This document shows positions 44,250 through 54,330 of a stretch of DNA of 64,000 nucleotides, piece after piece. Made by a program: the position numbers and the translations under genes. Location: assembly GCA_947447465.1 (NCBI GenBank), contig CANFKE010000012.1:1-64000 (forward strand), written 5' to 3'. The notes under the pieces are model-generated. The model was not told the origin of the DNA and did not search any database. It saw nothing but the letters and a program-made list of their open reading frames with translations. How positions within the stretch are numbered: position 1 is the first letter of the stretch; every line of letters begins with the position of its first letter. This stretch comes from Chitinophagaceae bacterium. GTDB lineage: Bacteria; Bacteroidota; Bacteroidia; Chitinophagales; Chitinophagaceae.

Positions 44250-44693
44250 TTAAACAACCAATGCTAATAGAGCTAGTATGCCTAATATCAATCCGATAAG
44301 TGCCAGTAGCCTGCAACTATAACCATGACCTACACCGATAGCTCCGAATATTACTGCACCTATTGAAAACAATAGAAACGGCAAAGCCAAAAACGCAGAA
44401 AATGCAAGTATGCCAAAAATAAGCGCAATGATCCCCGGCCATGCAGGTCCTCCTCCAACTACTTCCACATCGGGATGAATAATTGCTCTGAATTTGTGAA
44501 ATAAACTAAATCGTTTATTTACAGTTATATTTTTTTCTAAAACAATGGTCTTATCTGCTTGAGGAGCCTTGGCAAGAGTAGGAACTTCAGCTTCTACAGT
44601 AGTTGCATGTTTAATTGGGAATGCAGCATAAGTTACATTGGTAACGATAAAAGAATTCAGCAAAAGGCATAGAAAAATAATTCTGGTTTTCAT
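44250..44693 (-). CDS. small membrane protein with signal peptide, paralog of the next gene
   Basis: About 147 residues from ATG 44693 (MKTRIIFLCLLLNSFIV), signal peptide ending TYAAFPIKH. A charged linker (ADKTIVLEKNITVNKRFSLF) leads to two or three hydrophobic helices rich in Gly, Ala and Leu. Like the protein at 43716-44129, it keeps AAFPI after the signal. Function unknown. Upstream ATGs at 44717 and 44699 are less likely. Confidence 0.65.
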   Translation of the reverse strand: MKTRIIFLCLLLNSFIVTNVTYAAFPIKHATTVEAEVPTLAKAPQADKTIVLEKNITVNKRFSLFHKFRAIIHPDVEVVGGGPAWPGIIALIFGILAFSAFLALPFLLFSIGAVIFGAIGVGHGYSCRLLALIGLILGILALLALVV

Positions 44694-44764
44694 AAACATG
44701 TTTTTATGGTTAGTCATATCCAGATATCCCTAAAACATATGCCATCGACTTGAAGGGAATAAAA

Positions 44765-44792
44765 AAGGTCGCCGCTTAGTTGCGACGACCTT
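44765..44792 (-). terminator. intrinsic terminator of the PIG-L gene
   Basis: AAGGTCGCCGC / GCGACGACCTT stem (one mismatch), followed on the minus strand by TTTTTTATT. Confidence 0.78.
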
Positions 44793-44814
44793 ATGATATT
44801 AATTTAATGCAGTC

Positions 44815-47295
44815 TTATTTACCTATGCTCAGCATATTCATAAATAACCTGATAGCGCCTTTATTACCTGCAGGTAACTGTCTTGAAAATGAGAGTGGGG
44901 TGTATATATAATTCCCCTTTCCGATCTTAGTAAATAGAGTACCACCTGTGAGCGGTCTTTCATTGGCGTCATTCATGGTAAATAAAGAACTATATTTTTC
45001 ATCCCACTTTACAGGAAAATACAATCCTCTCTCCTGTACCCAACCTTCGAAATCGGCATCGGATATCAAATTGGGATACGTAAGCAATCTAGCTTTGGGT
45101 TCATTGAATGTAACTTTAGCATCCTCTTCTGTAACCCTCAATGTAGATAGCGTGATCGGGAATGGACCTATCTTGGTAGTTGCCATATCCTGTAGCGTGT
45201 TATACTGCATTACCAGTGTACCACCATTTTCAGCATATTTAAAGAGTACCGGCAGCCATGTAGCAATCTTCTTTTCAACATTCACAACCCTTATGCCGGT
45301 CACGATCGCATCATACTTTTTTAAGTTGTCCGCATCTTTAAGGTCGGCATCTTTAAGAATATCAACCTGCAAACCTGCTGCTCTTAATACTGATGGAACC
45401 AGATCACCGGCACCTTCAATATATCCGATCCTTTTGGCGGTCACCTTCCAGTCACGACGCAATACTTTAGCAAACGGAGCTGTGAAATATTGTAATGTAG
45501 GTATATGATTGTACTGTATCAGGTGTTGCGATTTGAGGTAGGCTTTACTTGCATCAGATTCTCCGGCCATTGCATAGATATAAAACTCTTTATCTGCTGA
45601 CACAGGAAAACTACCCGGCTTTATATGAACATTGATAAATGTATCGGTATTGGCCGTGATGCAAATATTGTGATAGGAGATCAGTGAAGAAGTACTGTTG
45701 GATATGTATAGTACTCCATTCTTTAATTCCTTTTCAGCATGCATTTTTACTATTGCATCTACTGAGCCATCAGTATTAGTTATGATCAGGTTGTTGACAA
45801 AAGACAATTCCACCTTTGGTACAATTCTCATTTGTTCAACAACATCACCCTTTACTGGGTCGAGTTTCTTGTAAGATAATGGCACATCAACTTTGAACAG
45901 CTGATCAGCAATTTTCACAGACAAAGTAGCATTGAGCTTATTAGGCGTTTCAGGTAGTCCTAACACATCATTTGAAGGGATACTGAAAGCACCCGGTGTT
46001 TTAGCCGATTCTAATAACCAATAAGGTTCAGTATTGGGTGTACTCTCAGGCACTAATATGTTATGCTCATATTTTATCAGTGAATCATTATTGATCCTTT
46101 TATCTACATTGGTCTTTTCTTCGCCCATCCAGCTTATTGACTCCAAAGTAACCGGAGTTGCCGATCTGGCGATTACCTGCAGCGTAAATGGCAGAGTAGT
46201 ACCAGCGACCGTCTGCGACTGTTTTGCATATAATTCAGCCATAAAACCGGTGCAATCAAGTATTATCTTGTCCAGCTCAGCAAGCTTCTCCATACGCCAG
46301 TATTCATCCTTTACGGTGCAAATTTTCTTACGTAGGGACAATAATGATGGGATACTCGCATCGGGGTGGCGGAAGTTAAAACCCTTTAAAATAGCCTTCA
46401 GATCATCACCGATATCCTTGCGCCCAACTCTGTTCCAGGTAATATCTATACCATCAAATAATGATTCCGTAACAGGTTCCCCATCAACCAATTTAAAATA
46501 CTCGGTCTGAACTCCGGGTACGCTAGGGGTACCTGCACCCTGACTTTTATGCACACTACGACTTGCACCTGCAAGCTCACCTGTACTCATGCCTAGTGTT
46601 GATGAATAATCACCCACAGTAATTTTCAACTGACTTTCAGAAGTCGTGTTGCGATCTCCGAATTTATAAGTATTCCAAAAAATACGTTTAGGTTGCCAAG
46701 GCTTATAATACATAAGCTGATCGGCATACTTAGATCCGTCACCTGCCGCTTTAAAAGCGTTTTCTGCAATTATAGCTGATGCAGCATGCTGACCGTGTCC
46801 TGCAAGTGTATCAGGCGGGAATCTACAAATAACTACATCTGGACGAAATTTACGCATCACCCAAACAGCATCACCGGTCAATACTTTTTCATCCCAATGC
46901 TTGAATGTTTCCTGATAACTTTTTGAGAAACCAAAATCAATAGCTCTGGAAAAAAACTGTTCAGCCCCATCCAACTTTCTTGCTTCCATTAACTCATGCG
47001 TACGGATCAATCCCAAAGCTTCTCCCTGCTCACTACCCAAAATATTCTGACCTCCGTCTCCACGTGTCAGTGACAAGTATGCGGTACGAATATTCTTATC
47101 ATTGACCAACCACGCCAGGAGTCGGGTATTTTCATCATCTGGGTGTGCCGCAACATACAGAACGTTCACAAGATGGCGCATCTGCGCTATCTCATGATAT
47201 ATTTTGTCAGAGCTTGCGGGACGTACTTGCTGAGCAATACCATTTACAGTAAGGCCTGCAGTTAACAAGGAAAAAATAGTTAGCCTTTTGAGCAT
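44815..47295 (-). CDS. PIG-L family deacetylase, exported
   Basis: About 826 residues from ATG 47295, with a signal peptide (MLKRLTIFSLLTAGLTVNGIAQQ). The N-terminal PIG-L/LmbE domain has the metal motif AAHPDDENTRLLAW and GHGQHAAS. The family removes N-acetyl groups from sugar conjugates. The C-terminal ~300 residues include a part resembling a glutamine-amidotransferase-like fold (GYIEGAGDLVPSVLRAAG, YDAIVTGIRVVN). Long, as in other Bacteroidota members. Substrate unknown; the signal suggests periplasmic action. Confidence 0.9.
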   Translation of the reverse strand: MLKRLTIFSLLTAGLTVNGIAQQVRPASSDKIYHEIAQMRHLVNVLYVAAHPDDENTRLLAWLVNDKNIRTAYLSLTRGDGGQNILGSEQGEALGLIRTHELMEARKLDGAEQFFSRAIDFGFSKSYQETFKHWDEKVLTGDAVWVMRKFRPDVVICRFPPDTLAGHGQHAASAIIAENAFKAAGDGSKYADQLMYYKPWQPKRIFWNTYKFGDRNTTSESQLKITVGDYSSTLGMSTGELAGASRSVHKSQGAGTPSVPGVQTEYFKLVDGEPVTESLFDGIDITWNRVGRKDIGDDLKAILKGFNFRHPDASIPSLLSLRKKICTVKDEYWRMEKLAELDKIILDCTGFMAELYAKQSQTVAGTTLPFTLQVIARSATPVTLESISWMGEEKTNVDKRINNDSLIKYEHNILVPESTPNTEPYWLLESAKTPGAFSIPSNDVLGLPETPNKLNATLSVKIADQLFKVDVPLSYKKLDPVKGDVVEQMRIVPKVELSFVNNLIITNTDGSVDAIVKMHAEKELKNGVLYISNSTSSLISYHNICITANTDTFINVHIKPGSFPVSADKEFYIYAMAGESDASKAYLKSQHLIQYNHIPTLQYFTAPFAKVLRRDWKVTAKRIGYIEGAGDLVPSVLRAAGLQVDILKDADLKDADNLKKYDAIVTGIRVVNVEKKIATWLPVLFKYAENGGTLVMQYNTLQDMATTKIGPFPITLSTLRVTEEDAKVTFNEPKARLLTYPNLISDADFEGWVQERGLYFPVKWDEKYSSLFTMNDANERPLTGGTLFTKIGKGNYIYTPLSFSRQLPAGNKGAIRLFMNMLSIGK

Positions 47296-47385
47296 GTAGA
47301 TCAATTATATGGTAATATAATAACTTTATAAATGACAACGATCAATAATATACCCTCAAATTAAAGACCTGATACCAAGACAAAA

Positions 47386-47424
47386 AGATTTGGCGAGGCC
47401 CAATTAGCGGGCATAGCCAAATCT
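47386..47424 (-). terminator. intrinsic terminator of the DUF2911 gene
   Basis: AGATTTGGC / GCCAAATCT stem with an inner GCCC/GGGC pairing; on the minus strand it is followed by TTTTTGTCTT. Confidence 0.7.
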
Positions 47425-47448
47425 GTTGTACAAATCACTGTCTGAAAT

Positions 47449-48321
47449 TTAGTAGGTCTTCTTATCTGTACTGAACTCACCTTTCTGGATCTCACTGATC
47501 AACTTAGTATTGTTATGGATATACTCCGCTTCGAAAGATGATCCTTTGGCTGTTTCCATAGATTTACGTGCAGCTTCGATCGCTTTTTCATTATGGTGTA
47601 GTTTCTTTTCTATACGTGCCTTCAGCCACCACATATAAAAAGCTTTAGGATCTTGCTCAAGTGCTTTGCTCACATACTCCGCTGCAAGATCAAGATTAGT
47701 ATTATTCTCATTGTAGTAGTTGGCTACCTGAAAATATGGAATGGTTGTGTGATTGATGGCCTTATCAATACTTGAAGCTATAGCATCTTCATTTCTTGCC
47801 TTCACAGGAATCTGTATTCTGGTTCGCTCCCACATCAGTTCAAGTTTGCATGTATTGTAGGTGATGTCTGTGATATTGATAGTGAAGGTCTGGCACATAC
47901 CCTCCATACGGGTAGGCTTTACATTGAAACGTAATACATCTGTTTCTTTACTATAGCCATCAGCACCCCAGTTACCGGTACCTGTATTCAATATGATCTC
48001 CCAGCTTTCCTTACCGGGTATAGTGTATAAAGCATATTCTCCTGCTTTTACCTTGTTGCCCATGATCTCTACATCCTCGCCAAATTTGATCTTCGTTGCA
48101 GAGTTAGCGCCCGTACGCCATACATTGCCATATTGTACAAGGTCGCCGAATATTTTGCGATTACGCATTGAAGGACGGCTGTAAGAGATGTCAATTGTTG
48201 ATGTGGCAAATTCCTGAGACACCTTAGCAGTAGGACTAAGAGAAGGCAACTTGAGTCCGCCTTGTGCAAAAGTTGTAATTGAAGCGGCAAGCAAAAAAGC
48301 CGATAGTAATAATTTTTTCAT
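47449..48321 (-). CDS. DUF2911 domain-containing secreted protein
   Basis: A 290-residue protein with signal peptide (MKKLLLSAFLLAASITTFAQ). The DUF2911 part follows (SYSRPSMRNRKIFGDLVQYG, VWRTGANSATKIKFGEDV, KAGEYALYTIPGKESWEII). The C-terminal ~90 residues are TPR-like helices (AAEYVSKALEQDPKAFYMWW). Function not established. Monocistronic. Confidence 0.9.
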   Translation of the reverse strand: MKKLLLSAFLLAASITTFAQGGLKLPSLSPTAKVSQEFATSTIDISYSRPSMRNRKIFGDLVQYGNVWRTGANSATKIKFGEDVEIMGNKVKAGEYALYTIPGKESWEIILNTGTGNWGADGYSKETDVLRFNVKPTRMEGMCQTFTINITDITYNTCKLELMWERTRIQIPVKARNEDAIASSIDKAINHTTIPYFQVANYYNENNTNLDLAAEYVSKALEQDPKAFYMWWLKARIEKKLHHNEKAIEAARKSMETAKGSSFEAEYIHNNTKLISEIQKGEFSTDKKTY

Positions 48322-48409
48322 GAACGTGTTTGTGTTTTAGATGCGTGAAATTACGAAGTATGTTTGGTTAAAACTGCTGTATCGATCAATATGGATATTG
48401 ACAGATCAA

Positions 48410-50098
48410 TTATGCGTCTTCCTTCCTGATATTATCCCATGTGGTGTCCGTATAACTTTGCCAAAGTAACCACAGTAATGCAGATGAAAGAAATACAAAA
48501 GTAAGTTTGAGCCACCATATATGTATTGAAAAATAATGTCCTATTCCCAAAGTGAACGGAATCAGCATGGTCATTAAAGATTTGATGACCTTACCGCCCG
48601 TTTGCTTTGCCTGTTCCATAGAAGAAAAAGGCAACTGCCTGAAACTGATACGAGCCATACATATAGACAGCAGTAAAACATTTAAGAAAGCAAGGCAGAT
48701 ATCGGGTAGAACACCCCAACCCCATATCCATAAGGTAAATAATGAAATGGCAACAAAGAATGGAAGGAACAATTTGACACATAGTGCTTTAAAGGACCCT
48801 ATCATTATACTGCCCGGAGAATGGACAGGGGATGCATAGAAGACCCAGGCAGCCTTGTACTGATCTGAAACGATCAGATAATTCATACCGCTTATCAATA
48901 CGTAGGAAGACATGTAGAGTAACAATATAAATTTAGATGAACCGGGAAGTGCTGCCAACGCTTCGGAAATAGAGCTACCACCTTGTGTTAGCAAGTAGAT
49001 AAAATAAATTGGTATAAATGCATAAGATGGATAGACCCTCATTCTGAATGTGCGGCTACGAGATGTCTGCAACCATGCCAGTATAAAACCTGCTTTTGCC
49101 GCTTCATTTCTGTTGAATATATTAGCAAGGACAAGGTAGAGGTTACTAGCCTTAACTTTTTTACCATTAGACTTTGCCACCGGAGCACTTACCTCTGCGC
49201 CATCGATCCCTGCGATCTTTCTCGAAAACTCAGGAGCCAACCATCTTACCAGAACATAGATACAGATCAAGGGCAATATTATACCTAAGATAGATAATAA
49301 GACACTGCCGCCCAATGTAAGAGGGTACCCCAGAATAGTCCAGTAAGTAGCGAGCCAATAAGTAGGAACGTAATGAACCCATTGATAATCAGTTGCTAAG
49401 AATGTACCATTTACATTAAATGAAAACATCTCTTTGGGCCTGAGATAAACTATTGCAAAAAATATAACAGATGATATTACCTGAAAATAGCTGATAATAT
49501 CTTTGAATTTTTCCGGTTGCACCAATCTTAATATGATCAGGTAAACACCATTTACCGCAAAAAGTGCCATGAATACCATGAGTATCAGCGGTACCGGAAA
49601 TAAGATTGCAGACTTCCAACCATCCAGATAAGCGAGTGATCCCCAGGCAGCAAGCGACATAGGAATGACCATCCTGAGCACATAAATAAAAACATGCAGC
49701 AACTTGGCCAGAACTAAAGTTCTGTCACTGATAGGTCGTGGGAATAAAGTGTATTTATCACGGTTATCGAACAAGGCATTTGAGAAATCTGTTATCAATG
49801 TAAGCGTGATCATTAATAGCAGAATAGTAAAATATAGTGCCATAGAAATGACCCTGTCATTGATAAGGTAAACTGGCATAGCATAAAAACAACCCATCAT
49901 GGTGAACATAAATGTGTTGATGAGCGTGCCATGTTTTACATCCTTCTTTTGTGCCTGTCTTCTCCCAAAACCAAGAGGTCTGCGATTGTCTATCATCAAT
50001 CGCATATCCAGTATCGCTTTTAACTGGTCGGTATCTGCACCTAAAATTCTCCATAGAGGAGCAGGCAGCATTGCCAGCCATAGAAACAGCCTGTTCAT
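48410..50098 (-). CDS. ABC-2 type transporter permease
   Basis: A 562-residue membrane protein with about 12 hydrophobic helices and a cytoplasmic loop (EVSAPVAKSNGKKVKAS). Starts MNRLFLWLAMLPAPLWRILG. It begins directly after the ATPase stop codon, so the two form one exporter. Helices such as SALLWLLWQSYTDT and YVLISGMNYLIVSDQYK suggest an ABC-2 exporter; substrate unknown. Confidence 0.85.
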   Translation of the reverse strand: MNRLFLWLAMLPAPLWRILGADTDQLKAILDMRLMIDNRRPLGFGRRQAQKKDVKHGTLINTFMFTMMGCFYAMPVYLINDRVISMALYFTILLLMITLTLITDFSNALFDNRDKYTLFPRPISDRTLVLAKLLHVFIYVLRMVIPMSLAAWGSLAYLDGWKSAILFPVPLILMVFMALFAVNGVYLIILRLVQPEKFKDIISYFQVISSVIFFAIVYLRPKEMFSFNVNGTFLATDYQWVHYVPTYWLATYWTILGYPLTLGGSVLLSILGIILPLICIYVLVRWLAPEFSRKIAGIDGAEVSAPVAKSNGKKVKASNLYLVLANIFNRNEAAKAGFILAWLQTSRSRTFRMRVYPSYAFIPIYFIYLLTQGGSSISEALAALPGSSKFILLLYMSSYVLISGMNYLIVSDQYKAAWVFYASPVHSPGSIMIGSFKALCVKLFLPFFVAISLFTLWIWGWGVLPDICLAFLNVLLLSICMARISFRQLPFSSMEQAKQTGGKVIKSLMTMLIPFTLGIGHYFSIHIWWLKLTFVFLSSALLWLLWQSYTDTTWDNIRKEDA

Positions 50099-50899
50099 TT
50101 AGATGCCTGAATTTAGATCGTGAGTATTTCGGTCATTCATAGCTGCTGCCAGATCATCGGCCTTCTGCACAAAATCTCCGTTCGAAGTAAGTCTGGAGAA
50201 TATCTGCTCCAGATTATCACTGTTATTTTGTTTCAATTCCTCAATAGTGCCATCTGCAATTATAGTACCCTTATCTATAAGGATTATTCTATCTGACACC
50301 TTTTCGACCACATCCATCATATGCGAACAATAAAATATTGTTTTACCCTCTGCTTTAAGAGCCTGTAAAAGCTCTTTTACCAATATCACCGCATTAGCAT
50401 CCAGACCTGATAGCGGTTCGTCCATAAATACTATAGTAGGATTATGAAGCAATCCGGAAGTTATGAGCACTTTTTGTCTCATCCCTTTTGAAAAACTGTC
50501 CATTCTCTGGTCTATGTTTTCAAGCAACCCGAACGAGTTGAGCATTTTGGTACTTCGGTCGTTAATGACTTCGTCGCTCAACTTATACAGTTTTCCAATA
50601 AAGGTCAAATACTCTCTGGGGGTCAGCAGATCATATAGCTCTGCCAACTCAGGTATGTAGCCAACTTTACTTTTCACTTCCATTACATGTTCTCTGATAT
50701 TCTTGCCCATCACGGTTACCTCACCATCATAATCCTGTATGATACCACATAATATCTTTACAGTTGTTGATTTACCGGCTCCGTTAGGGCCTATATATCC
50801 AATTATCTGTCCCGGATTCACCTCCAGATCAATATTGCTCAGCACTACTTTGTCGCCGTAACGTTTGCTTAGTCCTTTAATGGTAATAATTGGTGCCAT
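50099..50899 (-). CDS. ABC transporter ATP-binding protein
   Basis: About 266 residues from ATG 50899 (MAPIITIKGLSKRYGDK; an ATG at 50911 is also possible). Walker A GPNGAGKSTT, Q-loop YIPELAELYDLL, signature FSKGMRQKV, Walker B IVFMDEPLSGLD and switch His in YCSHMMD. The ~60-residue tail is outside the ATPase core. Pairs with the permease that follows without a gap; together an exporter, perhaps for lipids or peptides. Confidence 0.93.
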   Translation of the reverse strand: MAPIITIKGLSKRYGDKVVLSNIDLEVNPGQIIGYIGPNGAGKSTTVKILCGIIQDYDGEVTVMGKNIREHVMEVKSKVGYIPELAELYDLLTPREYLTFIGKLYKLSDEVINDRSTKMLNSFGLLENIDQRMDSFSKGMRQKVLITSGLLHNPTIVFMDEPLSGLDANAVILVKELLQALKAEGKTIFYCSHMMDVVEKVSDRIILIDKGTIIADGTIEELKQNNSDNLEQIFSRLTSNGDFVQKADDLAAAMNDRNTHDLNSGI

Positions 50900-51004
50900 G
50901 AATGAATTCATTAGAATACAAAAATTGATAGTTACAATGGGTTGAAGTTCAATGAGCATGAAACTATATCCATAAGCTTATTGCCATACCCGTGTATCAA
51001 TAAT

Positions 51005-51029
51005 AAAGGTAAGCGAATTGCTTACCTTT
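51005..51029 (-). terminator. intrinsic terminator of the oxidoreductase gene
   Basis: AAAGGTAAGC / GCTTACCTTT, 10-bp perfect stem with a 5-base loop, 11 bases beyond the stop codon. Confidence 0.75.
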
Positions 51030-51039
51030 ATATACAAAT

Positions 51040-51684
51040 TTACATTTTCAACAATTTAAATGCATGGGTCCATTCTCCTTTTTGCATACCCGGAATACAC
51101 CATAACATACAGAGTGGCTCTATAGCTCTCGCACTGGTATCTTTACCCATATCAAGTGTTTCCCATCCAAACTGATCCAGTATTTCAGTTACTTCTTTCT
51201 TGGCACCCATATTATTACCACAGATGAACATACTTGGCTTATCAGTAAATTTAGGATCTACCATAAAAGCACTGCCCACGCTATTAAATGCTTTTACAAA
51301 ATGAATTTCAGGGAACTGGGTCTGTAATCGCTCCATAAGTGACTCATCCATAGTTGTAAAATATTTCAGCACACCATTCTCCGGCGGAGCATCAGCAATC
51401 GGGTTGGTGGTATCTATGACCGTCTTTTTCTGCATATTTTGCGGACCAGCAGCCTCCAATGCTTCTGCAGCAACCTTTCCTTTCACTGCGAGTATAACAA
51501 TATCACCAAATTTTGCTGCTTCCTCAAACGATCCTACATGACCATGTGCTCCTGCTTCATCTTTCCAAGTTTTTAATTTTTCTGTGTCTCTGGTACCCAG
51601 CATCACCTCATAGTTATGGGCTATAAAACCATTGCCAAGTACACGGGCAACCTGTCCGGAACCTATTATGCCTATTTTTCTCAT
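51040..51684 (-). CDS. NADP-dependent F420 reductase-like oxidoreductase
   Basis: About 214 residues from ATG 51684 (MRKIGIIGSGQVARVLG). The Rossmann motif GSGQVA is at the N-terminus, then GTRDTEKLKTW, GDIVILAVKG, KTVIDTTNPIAD and HFVKAFNSVGSAFMVDP, as in the F420H2:NADP oxidoreductase-like family (COG2085). Bacteroidota lack F420, so a different substrate is likely. The 14-residue upstream extension is not likely real. Confidence 0.85.
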   Translation of the reverse strand: MRKIGIIGSGQVARVLGNGFIAHNYEVMLGTRDTEKLKTWKDEAGAHGHVGSFEEAAKFGDIVILAVKGKVAAEALEAAGPQNMQKKTVIDTTNPIADAPPENGVLKYFTTMDESLMERLQTQFPEIHFVKAFNSVGSAFMVDPKFTDKPSMFICGNNMGAKKEVTEILDQFGWETLDMGKDTSARAIEPLCMLWCIPGMQKGEWTHAFKLLKM

Positions 51685-51814
51685 GGTTATATTTTTTTGG
51701 AAAATTATAAGGAAAACTGCTATCAAAAAAACATGCCGGCATTTTTCTTTCTTATACAGATATAGTAGGAATGGTCTGCTAAAACTAATCTAATATTATC
51801 GACAAAAAAGTAGG

Positions 51815-52675
51815 CTACATGTAATTTTTAAGCCAGGCTACAATTACATTTCTGTTTTCCAACCAACGAGTCTGACTCCAACCATGACCATTGCCCTGCC
51901 AGGAAAGATAAATAGAGGGAATACTCCTGATAAGCAAAGAATCCTGCAAGGTGATTGACTGGGATGAAGGCACAAGTGAATCAGCAGTACCTTGCATGAT
52001 AGCTGTTGGTATTGCCCCGGACAGGTGATATATAGGGCTGGCATCATGCCAGGCCATGTCGTTATAAACATATGGCCCAAGCATAGCCTCTAGAAAGGGG
52101 CGCAGTTGACCGTTAATAATATTGGAAGCTGTCAGATCGCTTGGACCAAAACAATCAACCACAGCCTTAATTCTATGGTCGCTATTTCGGGTGTAAGCAT
52201 ATAGTAATGCCAGATGCGCACCTGAGCTTCTGCCAAACAAACAAATAGCTGAAGAATTAACGTTCCAGATATCCGCATGTTGATCTATGTAATCTATTAC
52301 ATGTCCGATATCATCTAACGCAGAAGGGTAGGGGTATTTATTGATAAGCCTGTAGTTGATAGTAAGTACAGCATAGTTTTTTTGTGTAAAAAATGTATCC
52401 ATACCCAATCCATTAAAGTCATCCTTAACTCCTCCTGACCACCCGCCACCATGAATGAAAATGATAACTCCCGTATTATTTCTATCTCTATGGGCTGGTA
52501 GATACATGTCGAAAGACTGCTCTAAAGAGTCTTCACCATAAACTATATTGGTATATGTTTCAAAAATAGGAGTAGCTTTAGAAATAGATATATCCACCAA
52601 ACTGCCGCTTTTATGAGTGCACGAAATGTTAAAAATCATGAAAAACGATAGAATAAATAGCGAATATGGCTTCAT
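51815..52675 (-). CDS. alpha/beta hydrolase lipoprotein (esterase-like)
   Basis: About 286 residues from ATG 52675. Lipoprotein signal (MKPYSLFILSFFMIFNISC). Oxyanion motif IFIHGGGWSGG, nucleophile GRSSGAHLALLYAY, acid in QGTADSLVP, histidine in GNGHGWSQ: a complete triad. Resembles BD-FAE-like carboxylesterases. Probably periplasmic or outer membrane. It is divergent from the histidine kinase gene. Substrate unknown. Confidence 0.9.
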   Translation of the reverse strand: MKPYSLFILSFFMIFNISCTHKSGSLVDISISKATPIFETYTNIVYGEDSLEQSFDMYLPAHRDRNNTGVIIFIHGGGWSGGVKDDFNGLGMDTFFTQKNYAVLTINYRLINKYPYPSALDDIGHVIDYIDQHADIWNVNSSAICLFGRSSGAHLALLYAYTRNSDHRIKAVVDCFGPSDLTASNIINGQLRPFLEAMLGPYVYNDMAWHDASPIYHLSGAIPTAIMQGTADSLVPSSQSITLQDSLLIRSIPSIYLSWQGNGHGWSQTRWLENRNVIVAWLKNYM

Positions 52676-52878
52676 GATGATGTTTGTCACTATAAACGTT
52701 GGCTTATTGTATATATTTTTGAAAGTGCTAAAAATAATATCTACAGTCAGTTGAGAATTATAAAATGAAACACTAACAGAATAGCAGTATATATACTATT
52801 AAAAAATGTAAAAAATATTACTTTCTGCTGTTATCTCTGAAAAAATATACCTCTCTACTTGTGCTGAATGTGCAGATC

Positions 52879-54210
52879 ATGAACAAAACACTTAAAGTTT
52901 ATTGGACAAAACTCACCGGAGATACGGCCACGTACTCAATGGAAAACAGAGCATTCAATTTTATCAGTGTTGTCACATTCTTTACGCTATTTTTCCTTTT
53001 TATATTCGATGTCTTTATTCAACAATGGAACATGTGTCTGGTCATTGCCGGCCTTATAATTGTTCAATCATTCCTTTACTACAACTCTATATATAAAAGA
53101 AAGTACAAAAAGGAAATAATAGTATTTGCAATAGTCAGTTATATAGCTGTTGTAACCAATTTTTTTAATAATTCGGGAGCTATCGGACCAACAATTTTCT
53201 TATTCTTCCTTACCCTTCAATTTTTACTTACAGTATCTCCATCCAGATATAACCCCATCTGGCTGCTATGTCACATCATTTTAGCCACTGCGTTATTGGG
53301 CATTGAATATTTTAATCCGGAACTTATTCCGGATACATACACGTCTCGTTTCGATCGTTTTTTTGATGTTGCCACTACATTTATTGCTTGTATAGTTATT
53401 GTATATCTCATAACAACTTACCTGAAGAGGTATTACAATAATGAGAGAAGAATATCTCAGGAACGTAACGCTGAGATATTAAAACAAAATGTACAGATCA
53501 TCGATCAGAATGCTGAATTGGAGCGATTGAATAATGAGAAGAACAAAATGTTTTCTATCATTTCTCATGACCTACGGTCTCCGGTAGACTCAATTATGGG
53601 CTATCTGGAAATTCTTTCTAATAACATTGTCAACAATGAAGAAAAGAAGATGATAGAAACAGAGCTTCTGGGGCAGATCAAATATACCTCAGACCTGTTA
53701 CAGAATTTATTATACTGGTCAAAATCACAAATGAAGGGAGTAAATGTAAAATTGGTGCCTTTAAAAGTGATCGACATAATAGAAGACACACGCAACTTCA
53801 AGTTGGCAGGCGCAGCAAAAAAAGAGATCAAATTATCCTATTCTATAGATAAAGAAATTGAAGTCATTGCAGATAAAGACATGTTGATGATCGTGCTGCG
53901 AAATCTGGTAGTAAATGCGATCAAATTCACTCCCGTTGGTGGTGAAATTGCTATCAAGGTCATAAAGGATAAAGACAATGCAGTTATTTCTATAAATGAT
54001 AACGGCATTGGTATTCCTGAAGAAAAGAAGAAGGAATTATTTACATTGAAGTCTCAATCTACCTATGGTACCAATCAGGAAAAGGGTATTGGATTGGGTC
54101 TTGTGCTTTGCAAGGAGTTTACTGAGTATCAGAATGGTAAGATATGGTTTGATAGTGTTGAAGGAAAAGGATCTACTTTTTATGTCTCTCTGCCGCTATC
54201 AAAACTGTAA
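52879..54210 (+). CDS. membrane sensor histidine kinase (orphan)
   Basis: About 443 residues from ATG 52879 (MNKTLKVYWTKLTGD; an upstream GTG is possible). Six hydrophobic helices (~30-190), a coiled coil (NAEILKQNVQIIDQNAELER), then HisKA (FSIISHDLRSPVDSIMGY, phosphorylated His) and HATPase (NAIKFTPVGG, DNGIGIPEE, KGIGLGLVL). No response regulator gene is adjacent. The sensor part has no recognised periplasmic domain, so the signal is probably sensed within or near the membrane. Confidence 0.92.
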   Translation: MNKTLKVYWTKLTGDTATYSMENRAFNFISVVTFFTLFFLFIFDVFIQQWNMCLVIAGLIIVQSFLYYNSIYKRKYKKEIIVFAIVSYIAVVTNFFNNSGAIGPTIFLFFLTLQFLLTVSPSRYNPIWLLCHIILATALLGIEYFNPELIPDTYTSRFDRFFDVATTFIACIVIVYLITTYLKRYYNNERRISQERNAEILKQNVQIIDQNAELERLNNEKNKMFSIISHDLRSPVDSIMGYLEILSNNIVNNEEKKMIETELLGQIKYTSDLLQNLLYWSKSQMKGVNVKLVPLKVIDIIEDTRNFKLAGAAKKEIKLSYSIDKEIEVIADKDMLMIVLRNLVVNAIKFTPVGGEIAIKVIKDKDNAVISINDNGIGIPEEKKKELFTLKSQSTYGTNQEKGIGLGLVLCKEFTEYQNGKIWFDSVEGKGSTFYVSLPLSKL

Positions 54211-54330
54211 TAGCAATTCAATGTTTACCTACACCTTATCAATTATTACCGATTATTTGTGATAATTCACCGATGATCATACATAAGTTCTGATGATCCC
54301 TTAGTACTTTTGATAAAAATTATAAAAAAA

